Virus record (IMG/VR): IMGVR_UViG_3300047388_000107
Span: 1-64,000 of that record
DNA length: 64,000 nucleotides
DNA from: a virus
Strand: one strand, 5' to 3'
The notes below the pieces were generated by a model, which was given only the letters and a program-made list of their open reading frames with translations, did not search any database and was not told the origin of the DNA. Positions 56,044 through 64,000 of the stretch are shown here, one piece after another; the first letter of the stretch is position 1; each line of letters opens with the position of its first letter. The position numbers and the translations under genes were made by a program.

Positions 56044-57633
56044 TTACAACCTCGCATTCAGCGAAATGTAACTGCCCGCGGCATTATAGTAATAGGCAGC
56101 ACCCGCGGCGGTAGCATTAAGCCCGAAATACGCGCTACGGACACCGGGGAATGGGTTGATGGTGGACGCATTGGTGTAGGTCCAGGTGCCGACGAAAGTG
56201 AGGGTTGGCGCAGCACGCATTTCTACACCGTAATGAATAACCGGTCCGACAACCGACATTGCCGACGGCGCGTAACCCGCGTTGACCATGGCGTCGAACA
56301 GGACAGTGCCGCCTAGTTTCTGCCAGTACCGCTTGCACAACAGCAGCTCGTTCACGTAGTCCGGCACCACGAATGGCGTTGCGATTGTCCCGATTTCCAG
56401 TTTGACCGTGCCGAGTGTACCGGCATTAAACTCGACCGACATCACCGTGCCAGCTGTCTGCCCGTTAATCAGCAGCGGACTGGCGGCATAGGCCCCGGAA
56501 GGTGTCAGTGAATTTACACCCGCACGCGCTTGTGCCGTGCCGGTCCAGGTAAGAATGTAGGAACCACCGACGACCCTCACATCCTCAATCGGTTGGATCA
56601 GCGACTTACCGGCTGCGATGGTGATTTGCGTACTGCTGGCCAGTTGCGTAAAAGAGTAATCACCTCCGCTCGCTCCGGCTTTCCATTGGTCGTGACCGTA
56701 GGCCCCGGCAGCCAGCACAGCCGCAGAAACATAGCCGCCCTGATTGATGCGGAAATCTCCGTTGATGACGCTGTTAGCATTGGGCGTGCCGGTATTGCTG
56801 CGCGCCTGCGCCTGCTGGTTGGCGGTCAGGCCCTGCGGCAGATCAAACCGCACCGCGCCCGCGGTGGTGGCCGCCGAGCCGAGCGCGGTGATACCGTATT
56901 CGGTGATGATGACGAGGCCCGCGCCGCCAGCACCCCCGGCCAGCGCCGGGCCGTTGCTGAATTGCGCGGCGCCCGCTCCGCCGCTCCCCGTCAATCCGGC
57001 GTTTCCGGTGGCGGACAGCAGACCCTGTGCCGCGCCGCCGAACACACTCGGCCCGCCGTTGCCGCCCTGGGCGACACCGCCGGTCCCGACGCCGGGGTTG
57101 CCCGCCGAGCCACTCAACCGCACGTCACCGACGCCGTTTGCGCCAATGCCCCCGGCGCCGCCAGAGATGACGTAGGACACCAGCGCCGATCCGATCGGGT
57201 TGCCGCCAGCACCGCCAACCGCGCTGCACAGCGACCCCACCGATGTGATGCCTCCGGCGCCGCCTGTATTGTTTCCGGCGAGACCGCCCGCGCCGCCTGC
57301 GCCGACGGTCACGGTTTGCGACACGCCGATCATCGCGGCGGTGGCGTACAGACGTGAATAGGCTCCGGCGCCACCACCACCGCCCACGGTGATGTTGGGC
57401 GAAGCCCCGGACGCCAGACACCCCGCGCCCCCGCCCCCGCCGCCCACCAGTTCGATGATGCATGTCACCATGTTGGGCGAAGGTGTGTAGGTTCCGCTGG
57501 CGGTGAACGCTAAAATCCGGATCACGCCGCCGGTGTTTGGTGTCGCCAGCGTGTACAGCCATTTTTCGCCGTCGTAGGTGTAGCCCTGGAAGGTCTGGCC
57601 GACCGTCGGCGTGTTGGGGAAATCAAACGCCAT
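56044..57633 (-). CDS. Tail fibre with polyglycine-rich domain
   Basis: 529 residues. The N-terminus NTPTVGQTFQGYTYDGEKWL is a common fibre start. Residues about 55-245 are Gly-rich with repeated GGAGG/GGNGG blocks, as in phage adhesins that fold into polyglycine II sandwiches. The C-terminal part (ANSVINGDFRINQGGYVSAA, then LLCKRYWQKLGGTVLFDAM) is typical of host-surface-binding fibre heads. Overlaps the next upstream gene by ATGA. Confidence 0.7.
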   Translation of the reverse strand: MAFDFPNTPTVGQTFQGYTYDGEKWLYTLATPNTGGVIRILAFTASGTYTPSPNMVTCIIELVGGGGGGAGCLASGASPNITVGGGGGAGAYSRLYATAAMIGVSQTVTVGAGGAGGLAGNNTGGAGGITSVGSLCSAVGGAGGNPIGSALVSYVISGGAGGIGANGVGDVRLSGSAGNPGVGTGGVAQGGNGGPSVFGGAAQGLLSATGNAGLTGSGGAGAAQFSNGPALAGGAGGAGLVIITEYGITALGSAATTAGAVRFDLPQGLTANQQAQARSNTGTPNANSVINGDFRINQGGYVSAAVLAAGAYGHDQWKAGASGGDYSFTQLASSTQITIAAGKSLIQPIEDVRVVGGSYILTWTGTAQARAGVNSLTPSGAYAASPLLINGQTAGTVMSVEFNAGTLGTVKLEIGTIATPFVVPDYVNELLLCKRYWQKLGGTVLFDAMVNAGYAPSAMSVVGPVIHYGVEMRAAPTLTFVGTWTYTNASTINPFPGVRSAYFGLNATAAGAAYYYNAAGSYISLNARL

Positions 57634-59201
57634 CAGGCATCCCTCCCGCGCCGGTCGATGTAACCGAGTGTCGCAATACTAAATTGACACGTCGCCGCCG
57701 ACGCGTTCGAAACGATGCGATACTGCCGCGATGCGTTGAGGCGAACTCTGAGGTTGGTGGCGGTTGCTGGTACATTCGCGATCGGGGTACAGAATTGATA
57801 ATTGCCAATCACGGGGTTGTTGACGATGAGGGCGGCGTTGGCCACCAACGAATGGATTGTCGCCAGCGTGATTGCCGTGTTGGACACCATGACGGCATAC
57901 AGGATCGCCTCGCAGTTCGGTGGTGCTATCGCGGTCGCGAAAAATCCCGTCGTGCCAACCGCCTGAGCGTTGAGGTCCTGGATCGGCGCGTCCCACAAAA
58001 ACTCGTCGCCAGTCTGGGTGAATTTAAGCCACTGGTTGACGTTGAGGCCGTTATTAAGCGAACCGATACGGCGAAACTGCGTGTAGTTGGCCGGTAACGT
58101 CGGCGCGTTGCCCATGATCGTCAGCAGCACATCGACCACGCCGGTATCAGGGCGGCGGATCAGATAGACGTCGTGATAGTTAGCCGCAATCGTTCCGGTA
58201 TCGAGCGCGCCGTTGCCGCTGCCGACCACCCACGCGCCCATGGTCTTGGTGATCGCCGCGGGCAGTGTCATCATCGCAATATTGGTGCTGTCTGCGGCGA
58301 CGCCGGGCTGCACCGTAAAGCTCGCCGATGCACCCGGCGTCGACAGCGTCAGCCCGGCAAGGTGACTGCGTTGTACGGGATTAACATTGCCGCCGGGCAG
58401 CGCCACCCACTGGCTGGAGTTGCCGTCATTATAGTAGAGAAAGAACAGGCCGGTGTTACTCTGCCACCACAGCATGCCTGCGGTCGGCGACGCGGGCGGC
58501 GTATCTGAAATCACGACGCCGCCGCCTCCGGGCCCCAGCGGGTGAACGTGGTCCTCGCGCGCGAACTTGACCGATGTACCCACCGCACCGGCACCGCTTT
58601 CGACCAGCGGCAGCGCGGTGGCCGGGGCCCGCACATTGTTATCGACGTACTGTTTGGTGGCGGCGCCGAGCGCGGCGCCGGGATCGGCCGCCAGCAGCAG
58701 CGCGCCGGTCAGCGTGATCCCACCATCGGACCGCTTGACCGTCAGCGGGGCGTCGATGAAACCCCCGGCATCGGTGTAGCGGTACAGCGCGAAATCGGAC
58801 CCAGCGTTGCCGCCGCTCTCGGCGGTAACGTCCCCTAAAATCATCGCCCAGCGCGGATTGGCGCCGTTGTAGGCGGCGATCTGATCGGATTGCCCCGACG
58901 CGGTCTTCTGCAGCACCAGCGCCGGATTGGTCTTGCCGATCTGCAGATTGCCCGTCATCACATCGCCCGCCTTGGCGACCTTCTCGCTGTCCAGTTCCTG
59001 CAGCGCCGCCTGCACGTTGGTCGAGGCGATATTCCCTGCCGGAGTGACCGTGATGCCGGAGGCGGCGCCGCCGCCGCCGCTGGTCACGGCGCTCCACGCG
59101 GTGTTCTTGCGGCCGTAGGTCTGACCGTCGGCCGGGGCTTCGCTGATGCCGCCCGCCGGGCCCGCCGGACCCTTGATGTTGGTTTCCGACGTCCAGCTCA
59201 T
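57633..59201 (-). CDS. Tail fibre, C-terminus shared with phage A fibre
   Basis: 522 residues from ATG at 59201. Starts MSWTSETNIKGPAGPAGG (short collagen-like), then fibre repeats (GALLLAADPGAALGAATKQY), GDTPP-like linker (ISDTPPASPTAGMLWWQSNT) and a C-terminal domain of about 230 residues. From STPGASASFTVQPGVAADST through [20 protein letters not shown] to YIDRRGRDA this domain is close to the end of the 10597-13179 fibre. The shared tip suggests a common receptor or recent exchange (inference). Confidence 0.75.
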   Translation of the reverse strand: MSWTSETNIKGPAGPAGGISEAPADGQTYGRKNTAWSAVTSGGGGAASGITVTPAGNIASTNVQAALQELDSEKVAKAGDVMTGNLQIGKTNPALVLQKTASGQSDQIAAYNGANPRWAMILGDVTAESGGNAGSDFALYRYTDAGGFIDAPLTVKRSDGGITLTGALLLAADPGAALGAATKQYVDNNVRAPATALPLVESGAGAVGTSVKFAREDHVHPLGPGGGGVVISDTPPASPTAGMLWWQSNTGLFFLYYNDGNSSQWVALPGGNVNPVQRSHLAGLTLSTPGASASFTVQPGVAADSTNIAMMTLPAAITKTMGAWVVGSGNGALDTGTIAANYHDVYLIRRPDTGVVDVLLTIMGNAPTLPANYTQFRRIGSLNNGLNVNQWLKFTQTGDEFLWDAPIQDLNAQAVGTTGFFATAIAPPNCEAILYAVMVSNTAITLATIHSLVANAALIVNNPVIGNYQFCTPIANVPATATNLRVRLNASRQYRIVSNASAATCQFSIATLGYIDRRGRDA

Positions 59202-59803
59202 GCAGCCGTCCCCCTGAACGCGCCCCATGTCGCGGTTGCCGCGCTCCAGCGCCAGACATCGCCGCTGGTCTCGTCCAGCCACATGTCGCCTTCGATCCTT
59301 GTATCCGGCACGGTGCCGGGGGCGCCGGGGCCCGTGTACCAGCGCGAACCCCTTAACCCCGGGTCGCCCTGCACGCCGCGCGGCCCGATCGGCCCCGCCG
59401 GACCCACCGGCCCGGTCGAATAGCTCGCGGGCGCCAACGGCCCGTAGATCGCGTAGCCGTAGCCGGTGAGATCGATGCGGCCGCAGGCCAGCATGTCTTG
59501 CGGCTGCCCTTGATCGTTGCGGGTATAGACCTCGATGCTGAAGCGGTCGTTCATCACCGAGGCCGGGATCGTGGCGATGCCCGAGGCCCCGGTGACGTCG
59601 TTGACGACGATGTCGTAGCCGGAAACGACGTTGGAGGTGAACGGCCGCAGTACCAGTTGCGGATTAAGGTTCGCAATCACCGCGTAGGGCAGGCCGTTGA
59701 GGTCCTTGAAATAAAACTGTACGTCGCCCGGCATGCCCGCGGCCTGCGCGAAACCAATCTCGTCCGGCGACGCCGGGTTGACGTAGATCGTTGCGGTGTG
59801 CAT
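59198..59803 (-). CDS. Collagen-motif fibre/baseplate protein
   Basis: 201 residues. A beta-rich N-terminal domain (GMPGDVQFYFKDLNGLPYAV) is followed by a short Gly-X-Y run ([20 protein letters not shown]) and DTRIEGDMWLDETSGDVWRW, the G-D-x-W-x-D tip common in phage fibres. Probably connects to the 57633 fibre; start overlaps its stop. Confidence 0.65.
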   Translation of the reverse strand: MHTATIYVNPASPDEIGFAQAAGMPGDVQFYFKDLNGLPYAVIANLNPQLVLRPFTSNVVSGYDIVVNDVTGASGIATIPASVMNDRFSIEVYTRNDQGQPQDMLACGRIDLTGYGYAIYGPLAPASYSTGPVGPAGPIGPRGVQGDPGLRGSRWYTGPGAPGTVPDTRIEGDMWLDETSGDVWRWSAATATWGAFRGTAA

Positions 59804-59881
59804 CCCCGTAGTTATCCCAGGTTGTATCGTCCAAGAACGTCGCTTAACTCAGGTTCGACAAACAAAAAGGTGCTTACCCCC

Positions 59882-60262
59882 ATGAAAACCCTCATCGCTG
59901 TCGGCTTGCTGCTGGCCCTCGCTACTTCCGCGCATGGTGCTGAAGTTCGCAACACCGTCCCCGGCTGGGTGCTTAGACTGGACGCCAAACAATACGCGGC
60001 GCGCGAAGCCCGCGAAGCGGCCAAAGGCACCTGGTTTCTGCTGTTCGATACCTGGTTCTGCGACGTGCATGACTGCGGGGAAGGGAAGCCGCCGGAAGAG
60101 GATTTCGTGCACCGGGACAGCTACGCCACGCAGAAGCGGTGCCTGGCCGCCGGGCGCCGTTTGGTCGCCGACCGGACGACGGCGCCGTACGCGTTCGCTG
60201 CGGCCACCAGCAACGCCATCGGGAGAATATCCCCGCGGTGTGTGTGGCATCGCTTGGACTAG
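59882..60262 (+). CDS. Exported protein, 126 aa, isolated rightward gene
   Basis: Signal peptide MKTLIAVGLLLALATSAHGA; mature region carries several Cys (WFCDVHDCGEG, RCLAAGRR, PRCVWHR) likely to form disulphides in the periplasm. It points against all surrounding genes, as morons do. Similar in style, though not sequence, to the phage A exported protein at 40867-41415. Function unknown; possible exclusion or envelope protein. Confidence 0.55.
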   Translation: MKTLIAVGLLLALATSAHGAEVRNTVPGWVLRLDAKQYAAREAREAAKGTWFLLFDTWFCDVHDCGEGKPPEEDFVHRDSYATQKRCLAAGRRLVADRTTAPYAFAAATSNAIGRISPRCVWHRLD

Positions 60263-60267
60263 CCGCT

Positions 60268-62913
60268 TCATGGATAATTCCCCGTGAACATGCCATGCGC
60301 TTTCTGCCAGTCTCGCTCGGACATCGGATAAGCCCCCGACGCTTCGCCGCCGGCAATCGCGCGCATGAACGGGATCGCAAACGCCGGATCGCGGATCATC
60401 TCCGGCGTAATCACCATGCTGCTGGGGTAGCCGGGAATGGTGCTTCTGAGATTTCCGCTCCATTTGGAGATGGCATCTCCCACGGTTTTGCCGACATAGT
60501 TCTGGCTCAGGTTCTCGAAATTGGCGGCGGCGCCGGCAACCGGCGTGTCAAAGGTGGCTATCTTGTACTTGCCGCCGAGCAGGTCTTGTTGCCCGGTGGC
60601 GCCGTACATGGTGGCGATGTCACCGGGATACTGCGCGCCCGGGTTGTTATTACGAACGGTGGCAAATCCCGCGCCAGCCGGGTTTAACGGCGGCTCGTCG
60701 CTGTACTGGTCATAAGGCTGTCGCGCGATTTGCTGGAACGGGCCGTAGCTGTTGGCGGGGCTCTGGAAGTTCGCCATGGCGGCGGAAGGCGCGCTCATGG
60801 AGGCCGCCAGCCGGTCTCGCATCGCCGTGTCTCCCCCGAGACGTTCGACGACGGCAGGGGGCGGGGCGGCAGCGGGCGGGGCGGCGCGGCCATTTGGCGG
60901 ACCGGGAATAGGCGCATTAGTCCAATCGAAGTTGAACGCGGGCGGCCGTGATTGCAGGATCGCCTGCACGCCCCGGCTGCCTTCATCATTCGCCCGGTTG
61001 GTGGAGATTTCGCCGTGGCCATAAAATGGCGTATTCGGATAGCGGGTGTTGGCGAACTGCGTCAGCGCAGCCAGCTGGGCGGGCGTCACATTCTTTTCGT
61101 TCTTGGCCATGATTTCCATGCCGACGATGCTGCGGTTACTCACCCCCGTTTGTTTGGTTGAGACGCCCGAGCCCGGCATTTCGAGATCCTTGGCGTGGCC
61201 GGTGCCGGTGTAGCCGTACTCGTTGGCTGTGTCGTGAATGACGCCGTTGCGGTCCATGATGTATTGCGCCCCGACACCGGGACGCTCGGTCCGCCAGCTG
61301 TTGACGATGGCCTCGGGCGAACTGCCGCCGCCGGTATGGTGCACGACGAAAAGCTCCGGCTCCTGGCCGTTGGGCGCGAGCCGCGCGGCCGGGAAGACAT
61401 CCGCCGGTGGACGCGGCGCATTCGCGCCAGGATAGACCTGGGTGGCCGGGCTCTCGGCGGCATTGGCCTCGGCGGGACGCGCGCGTGGCAGCGGGATATC
61501 CCCTGTGGCCGCGTCGCTCGTCGCCGGACCGCCCGCCTCCCTGGCGCTTTCCGCCGTTCGCCCCAGGGGCAGCGGGATGGCGCCGGGCAGCGCCGCGTAG
61601 GGATCGGCGTTTGCCTCGGCCGGGCGCGCCACCGGCAGCGGCACCCGCTCGGTCGGGGCTTCGGCAGGCGGCACCGCAGGCGGCGGAATTTTCGGCGTTT
61701 CCGCCGTGGCGGGGCCGCCGCCCTTCGCCATGACTTCGGCGAGCCGGGCCCGGGCCTGCTCGCCCAGATCGGCCGCGGTCAGGCCGCCGCCACCCTGAAT
61801 TTCGCCCCCGGAACGCGGGCTATACGGCGACGTGACGCCGAAATACGGATTATAGGCTTCGGTGACGGGCGGCCCGTTGGTTTTGAACTGGTTGGGCTCC
61901 GACGGCGGCTGATAAGTCTGGCCAGTCAGGCCGCCCCAGTCGAGCCCGCCGATCCCCCCAGCCACGCCACCGCTCTGCGGCCCGCTGGTGCCGACGATCG
62001 GAGCTGCGCCAGTATCGAACGGACTGCCGCCGATCGCATTGCCCCCGGCGCTGAAGCCTTGGCTCGGGTCATAGCCGACCAGCCGCTGCGCGTCGGGCAA
62101 GGTCGGCGCGCGGCCCCATCCGGCGTTGCCGCCGTTGAAGTCAAACGGCGGCTGCGCTTGTGACTTCGGTTGCAGGTTGGCCAACGGATCGGCACTGCTG
62201 CCGCCGACGCCCTGGCCGAACAGCGAACCGAAATTGACCGGCGGCTGCTGCGGCTGGGCCGCACGTGCGCCGCCGCTGCCGCCACCAAACAGCCCGGACC
62301 AGTCGATGGCGTTGTTGGGGCCCTGGTAGGCGCCGCCGAGGCCGCCCGCGAGGCCGCCGAACATCCCGGCGCCGAAGTCGGCCGCATGGGGCTGCTGCTG
62401 CTGCGCGGCCTGGGCGAGGCCGCCCCAGTCGATGCCGCCCGCCCCCGGAAACTGAAAACCGCGCGAACCGGTGTCGAACACGTTGGGCGTGGTCTGGTAC
62501 GGCGACGCCCCCAGGCTGCCGAGGCCGCCGCCAAAGTCGTAGATGCTGCCGCCGAACCCGCTGGAGCCGCCGCCGCCCTGGAACGGCGAAGCGCCCGTCT
62601 CCCAGACGTTAGGTGTGGTCTGATAAGGCGACGCCCCGCCACCCCTGCCATACCCCGGGTCGGTGAAGACGCCGTACGGGCTCATGCCCGCGGCACTGTA
62701 TTGCGCGCCGAGACCCGAATAATAGTTGGTCTGCTGGCCGAAGCCGCCACCGGACGAATACAGATTGTTGACGACGTTCTGGTTGCCGTAGGTCTCCGGC
62801 GCCCACGGCGCCGACACCTGTCCGGCCGACATCGTCCCCGCCCCGGTGCCGCCGCCAAGGAACGGGTTGCCGGAGAAGTTGCCCATGTAGGGAGTGCCGA
62901 AAACGTCGCTCAT
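60268..62913 (-). CDS. Virion protein with amidase and NNNPG domains
   Basis: 881 residues. The N-terminal 370 are Gly/Ala/Pro low complexity (PYQTTPNVWETGASPFQGGG). The middle, about 390-510, is Pro/Ala-rich. An N-acetylmuramoyl-L-alanine amidase-2/PGRP-like domain follows (ELFVVHHTGGGSSPEAIVNS, QYIMDRNGVIHDTANEYGYT, GHGEISTNR). The C-terminus has FATVRNNNPGAQYPGDIATM and FENLSQNYVGKTVGDAISKW, a domain frequent in phage peptidoglycan-active virion proteins. Probably opens the cell wall during ejection. Functionally parallel to the 989-6100 protein of phage A but not evidently homologous. Confidence 0.75.
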   Translation of the reverse strand: MSDVFGTPYMGNFSGNPFLGGGTGAGTMSAGQVSAPWAPETYGNQNVVNNLYSSGGGFGQQTNYYSGLGAQYSAAGMSPYGVFTDPGYGRGGGASPYQTTPNVWETGASPFQGGGGSSGFGGSIYDFGGGLGSLGASPYQTTPNVFDTGSRGFQFPGAGGIDWGGLAQAAQQQQPHAADFGAGMFGGLAGGLGGAYQGPNNAIDWSGLFGGGSGGARAAQPQQPPVNFGSLFGQGVGGSSADPLANLQPKSQAQPPFDFNGGNAGWGRAPTLPDAQRLVGYDPSQGFSAGGNAIGGSPFDTGAAPIVGTSGPQSGGVAGGIGGLDWGGLTGQTYQPPSEPNQFKTNGPPVTEAYNPYFGVTSPYSPRSGGEIQGGGGLTAADLGEQARARLAEVMAKGGGPATAETPKIPPPAVPPAEAPTERVPLPVARPAEANADPYAALPGAIPLPLGRTAESAREAGGPATSDAATGDIPLPRARPAEANAAESPATQVYPGANAPRPPADVFPAARLAPNGQEPELFVVHHTGGGSSPEAIVNSWRTERPGVGAQYIMDRNGVIHDTANEYGYTGTGHAKDLEMPGSGVSTKQTGVSNRSIVGMEIMAKNEKNVTPAQLAALTQFANTRYPNTPFYGHGEISTNRANDEGSRGVQAILQSRPPAFNFDWTNAPIPGPPNGRAAPPAAAPPPAVVERLGGDTAMRDRLAASMSAPSAAMANFQSPANSYGPFQQIARQPYDQYSDEPPLNPAGAGFATVRNNNPGAQYPGDIATMYGATGQQDLLGGKYKIATFDTPVAGAAANFENLSQNYVGKTVGDAISKWSGNLRSTIPGYPSSMVITPEMIRDPAFAIPFMRAIAGGEASGAYPMSERDWQKAHGMFTGNYP

Positions 62914-63335
62914 TTATCTACTTCCAGCCTGGCTTCGATCGCCGCAACCCGGTCAAGCAACGACGCGATGCCCGCCGGAGGCTCCAGCGGCGGCAGATCG
63001 CTGAAGGCGTCGGTGGCCGGGTCGTAGAGCTTCTGCCCGAAATCAGCCTGCGGATCGCTGCCGGTATAGTCGGTGATTTCCCGCACCAGTTGATTAGCCG
63101 GAAACAGCATGGTCACGTCGGTGACGGCGACGCTGACGACGTACCCGGCATAACTGTCATTCCACAACGCCGTGAACTTGACCGTACCGGCGCCAAAATG
63201 CGTATCGGCCCTGACGTAGTCGTACCAATCGGCGCCATCGCTCTCCCGCTGCACGAACAGCGCGCCGCTCGGCGCGCCTAGCGGGAACGTGCCCGGCACG
63301 TAGACTTGCCAATTACCGTGATCGATAAAGCTCAT
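62910..63335 (-). CDS. Fibre-associated protein, 141 aa
   Basis: From ATG at 63335. MSFIDHGNWQVYVPGTFPLG, ALFVQRESDGADWYDYVRAD, then a Pro-rich linker and a C-terminal coiled-coil stub (SLLDRVAAIEARLEVDK). Overlaps neighbours by ATGA both sides. Likely a small adaptor or chaperone for fibres (inference). Confidence 0.55.
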   Translation of the reverse strand: MSFIDHGNWQVYVPGTFPLGAPSGALFVQRESDGADWYDYVRADTHFGAGTVKFTALWNDSYAGYVVSVAVTDVTMLFPANQLVREITDYTGSDPQADFGQKLYDPATDAFSDLPPLEPPAGIASLLDRVAAIEARLEVDK

Positions 63336-64000
63336 CAGGCGTACCCCACTGTGTACCAACCGTTCGTATACATCTGCAGGTATCGCCACCGGAACATGAC
63401 CGGAACGACCCAAGCGGGCCCGGGCTCGATGATGATGTCAAACCCGGTCATGACCGCGCCCGCATACGGTTCTTTCATCGAGCCCGGCCCTCCCATGCTG
63501 CCGGTGCCGACGTCCCCTGCGTAGACCAGCCGCACATTCGAGACGAGGTTCGCCCCTGGCGCCACCGCAAAGTCGCGCGTCGTCCAGAACTTGTAGCTGG
63601 TGCTGGCGCCGTGCGACGAGCCGCCCATGTAGAAATTGCCGTCAGAGCCCAGCCCGAAATTGGCGGCAAAATATCCGGGGGCGTAGAAACCGATCGCCGC
63701 GTTGGCGCCACCCATAATCTGAAGGGTGCCAGCCAGACTGGCGGAAGCGATGTTGCCGCCAACGGCGGTCACGAGCGCGCCGGTCAGCGTGCCGCCTGCC
63801 AGCGGCAGCTTGCTGGCCGCCGCGTTGGCAGCCGTGGTGTCAACGTATTGCTTGGTGGCGACGCCGAGCGCCGCCGCCGGGTTGGCCTTGACGGTCAACA
63901 GCCCGGTGGCGCGCGAACCGGCCAGCACGTCGCCGATCAGGCTGCCATCGTCATGGTAGTTGATCAATTCGAAATCCGACCCGGCGTCGCTGCCGCCCTC
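63335..64000 (-). CDS. Tail fibre, N-terminus beyond window
   Basis: Runs off the right edge of the window; frame open from 64000. GSDFELINYHDDGSLIGDVL and LTVKANPAAALGVATKQYVD parallel the 57633-59201 fibre (GSDFALYRYTDAGGFIDAPL, GAALGAATKQYVD). The C-terminus VVPVMFRWRYLQMYTNGWYT looks like a receptor-binding tip. A second related fibre in phage B; the complete length cannot be seen. Confidence 0.65.
   Translation of the reverse strand, partial: EGGSDAGSDFELINYHDDGSLIGDVLAGSRATGLLTVKANPAAALGVATKQYVDTTAANAAASKLPLAGGTLTGALVTAVGGNIASASLAGTLQIMGGANAAIGFYAPGYFAANFGLGSDGNFYMGGSSHGASTSYKFWTTRDFAVAPGANLVSNVRLVYAGDVGTGSMGGPGSMKEPYAGAVMTGFDIIIEPGPAWVVPVMFRWRYLQMYTNGWYTVGYA

Noticed and set aside
1-64000. 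Lysogeny module
   Set aside because: No integrase, excisionase, attachment site or CI-like repressor was recognised; GcrA-like and ribbon-helix-helix proteins alone do not show lysogeny.

Overview
The window reads as tailed-phage DNA (short-tailed, podovirus-like) and contains no cellular housekeeping genes. The structural set is a large terminase, a portal, a major capsid protein, P22 gp4-like and gp10-like neck proteins, a coiled-coil needle-like protein, an ejection protein, a 1703-residue lysozyme-bearing virion protein and a large fibre repertoire. The replication set is a family A DNA polymerase, an SF2 helicase, a primase-helicase, DUF2800 and DUF2815 proteins and a VRR-NUC nuclease. 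No tail sheath, long-tail tube, integrase or repressor was recognised, so the phage is probably lytic. A GcrA-family regulator and many small accessory proteins of types common on alphaproteobacterial plasmids and phages point to an alphaproteobacterial host (inference).

The most important structural fact is an exact 127-bp direct repeat: bases 1-127 equal bases 52269-52395. If the sequence closes at this repeat it forms a circle of 52268 bp, and the gene at the junction (52018-52389) reads through intact. After 52395 the window continues into about 11.6 kb of visibly more GC-rich DNA. That DNA carries second, diverged versions of genes already present: GH25 endolysin, fibre C-terminal domain, DUF2800 nuclease, DUF2815 protein, a helical protein and a small basic DNA-binding protein. 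The simplest reading is one complete circularly permuted genome (phage A, 1-52268) joined through a shared k-mer-sized segment to part of a related second phage (phage B, 52396-64000). A real recombinant or a genuine repeat cannot be excluded from sequence alone.

Layout of A. 118-955: small rightward genes. 989-6928: giant internal virion protein and two followers. 6925-7530 (-): SprT-like metalloprotease. 7664-18429: decoration or fibre proteins, including SPRY-like/LamG-like, collagen/spherulin-4 and C1q-like modules. 18426-19973: terminase. 19963-25661 (-): proline-rich repeat protein, holin, GH25 endolysin, scaffold-like protein and portal. 25776-30720 (+): capsid, an inserted HNH nuclease, neck and needle proteins. 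30686-31720 (-): VRR-NUC, HNH and ribbon-helix-helix proteins. 31779-32471 (+): ejection protein. 32468-43897 (-): DNA polymerase, DUF2815, DUF2800, SF2 helicase and primase-helicase, with palindromic repeats upstream. 44197-49297 (-): an island of at least fifteen very small, mostly overlapping accessory genes. 49316-50380: divergent control region with a 31-bp palindrome and three 30-bp iterons. 49363-52389 (+): early small genes.

Layout of B. 52386-54435 (+): nuclease, DUF2815 protein, helical protein and DNA-binding protein, ending at a strong bidirectional terminator. 54478-63335 and beyond (-): lysis genes, Gly-rich and collagen-like fibres, a virion protein with an amidase domain, and a fibre gene running off the end. 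One rightward exported-protein gene (59882-60262) sits inside this block.

A recurring GTATAC-centred element lies in nearly every divergent intergenic region of A and probably co-ordinates early and late transcription. Family assignments are by recognition of motifs; no database search was run.
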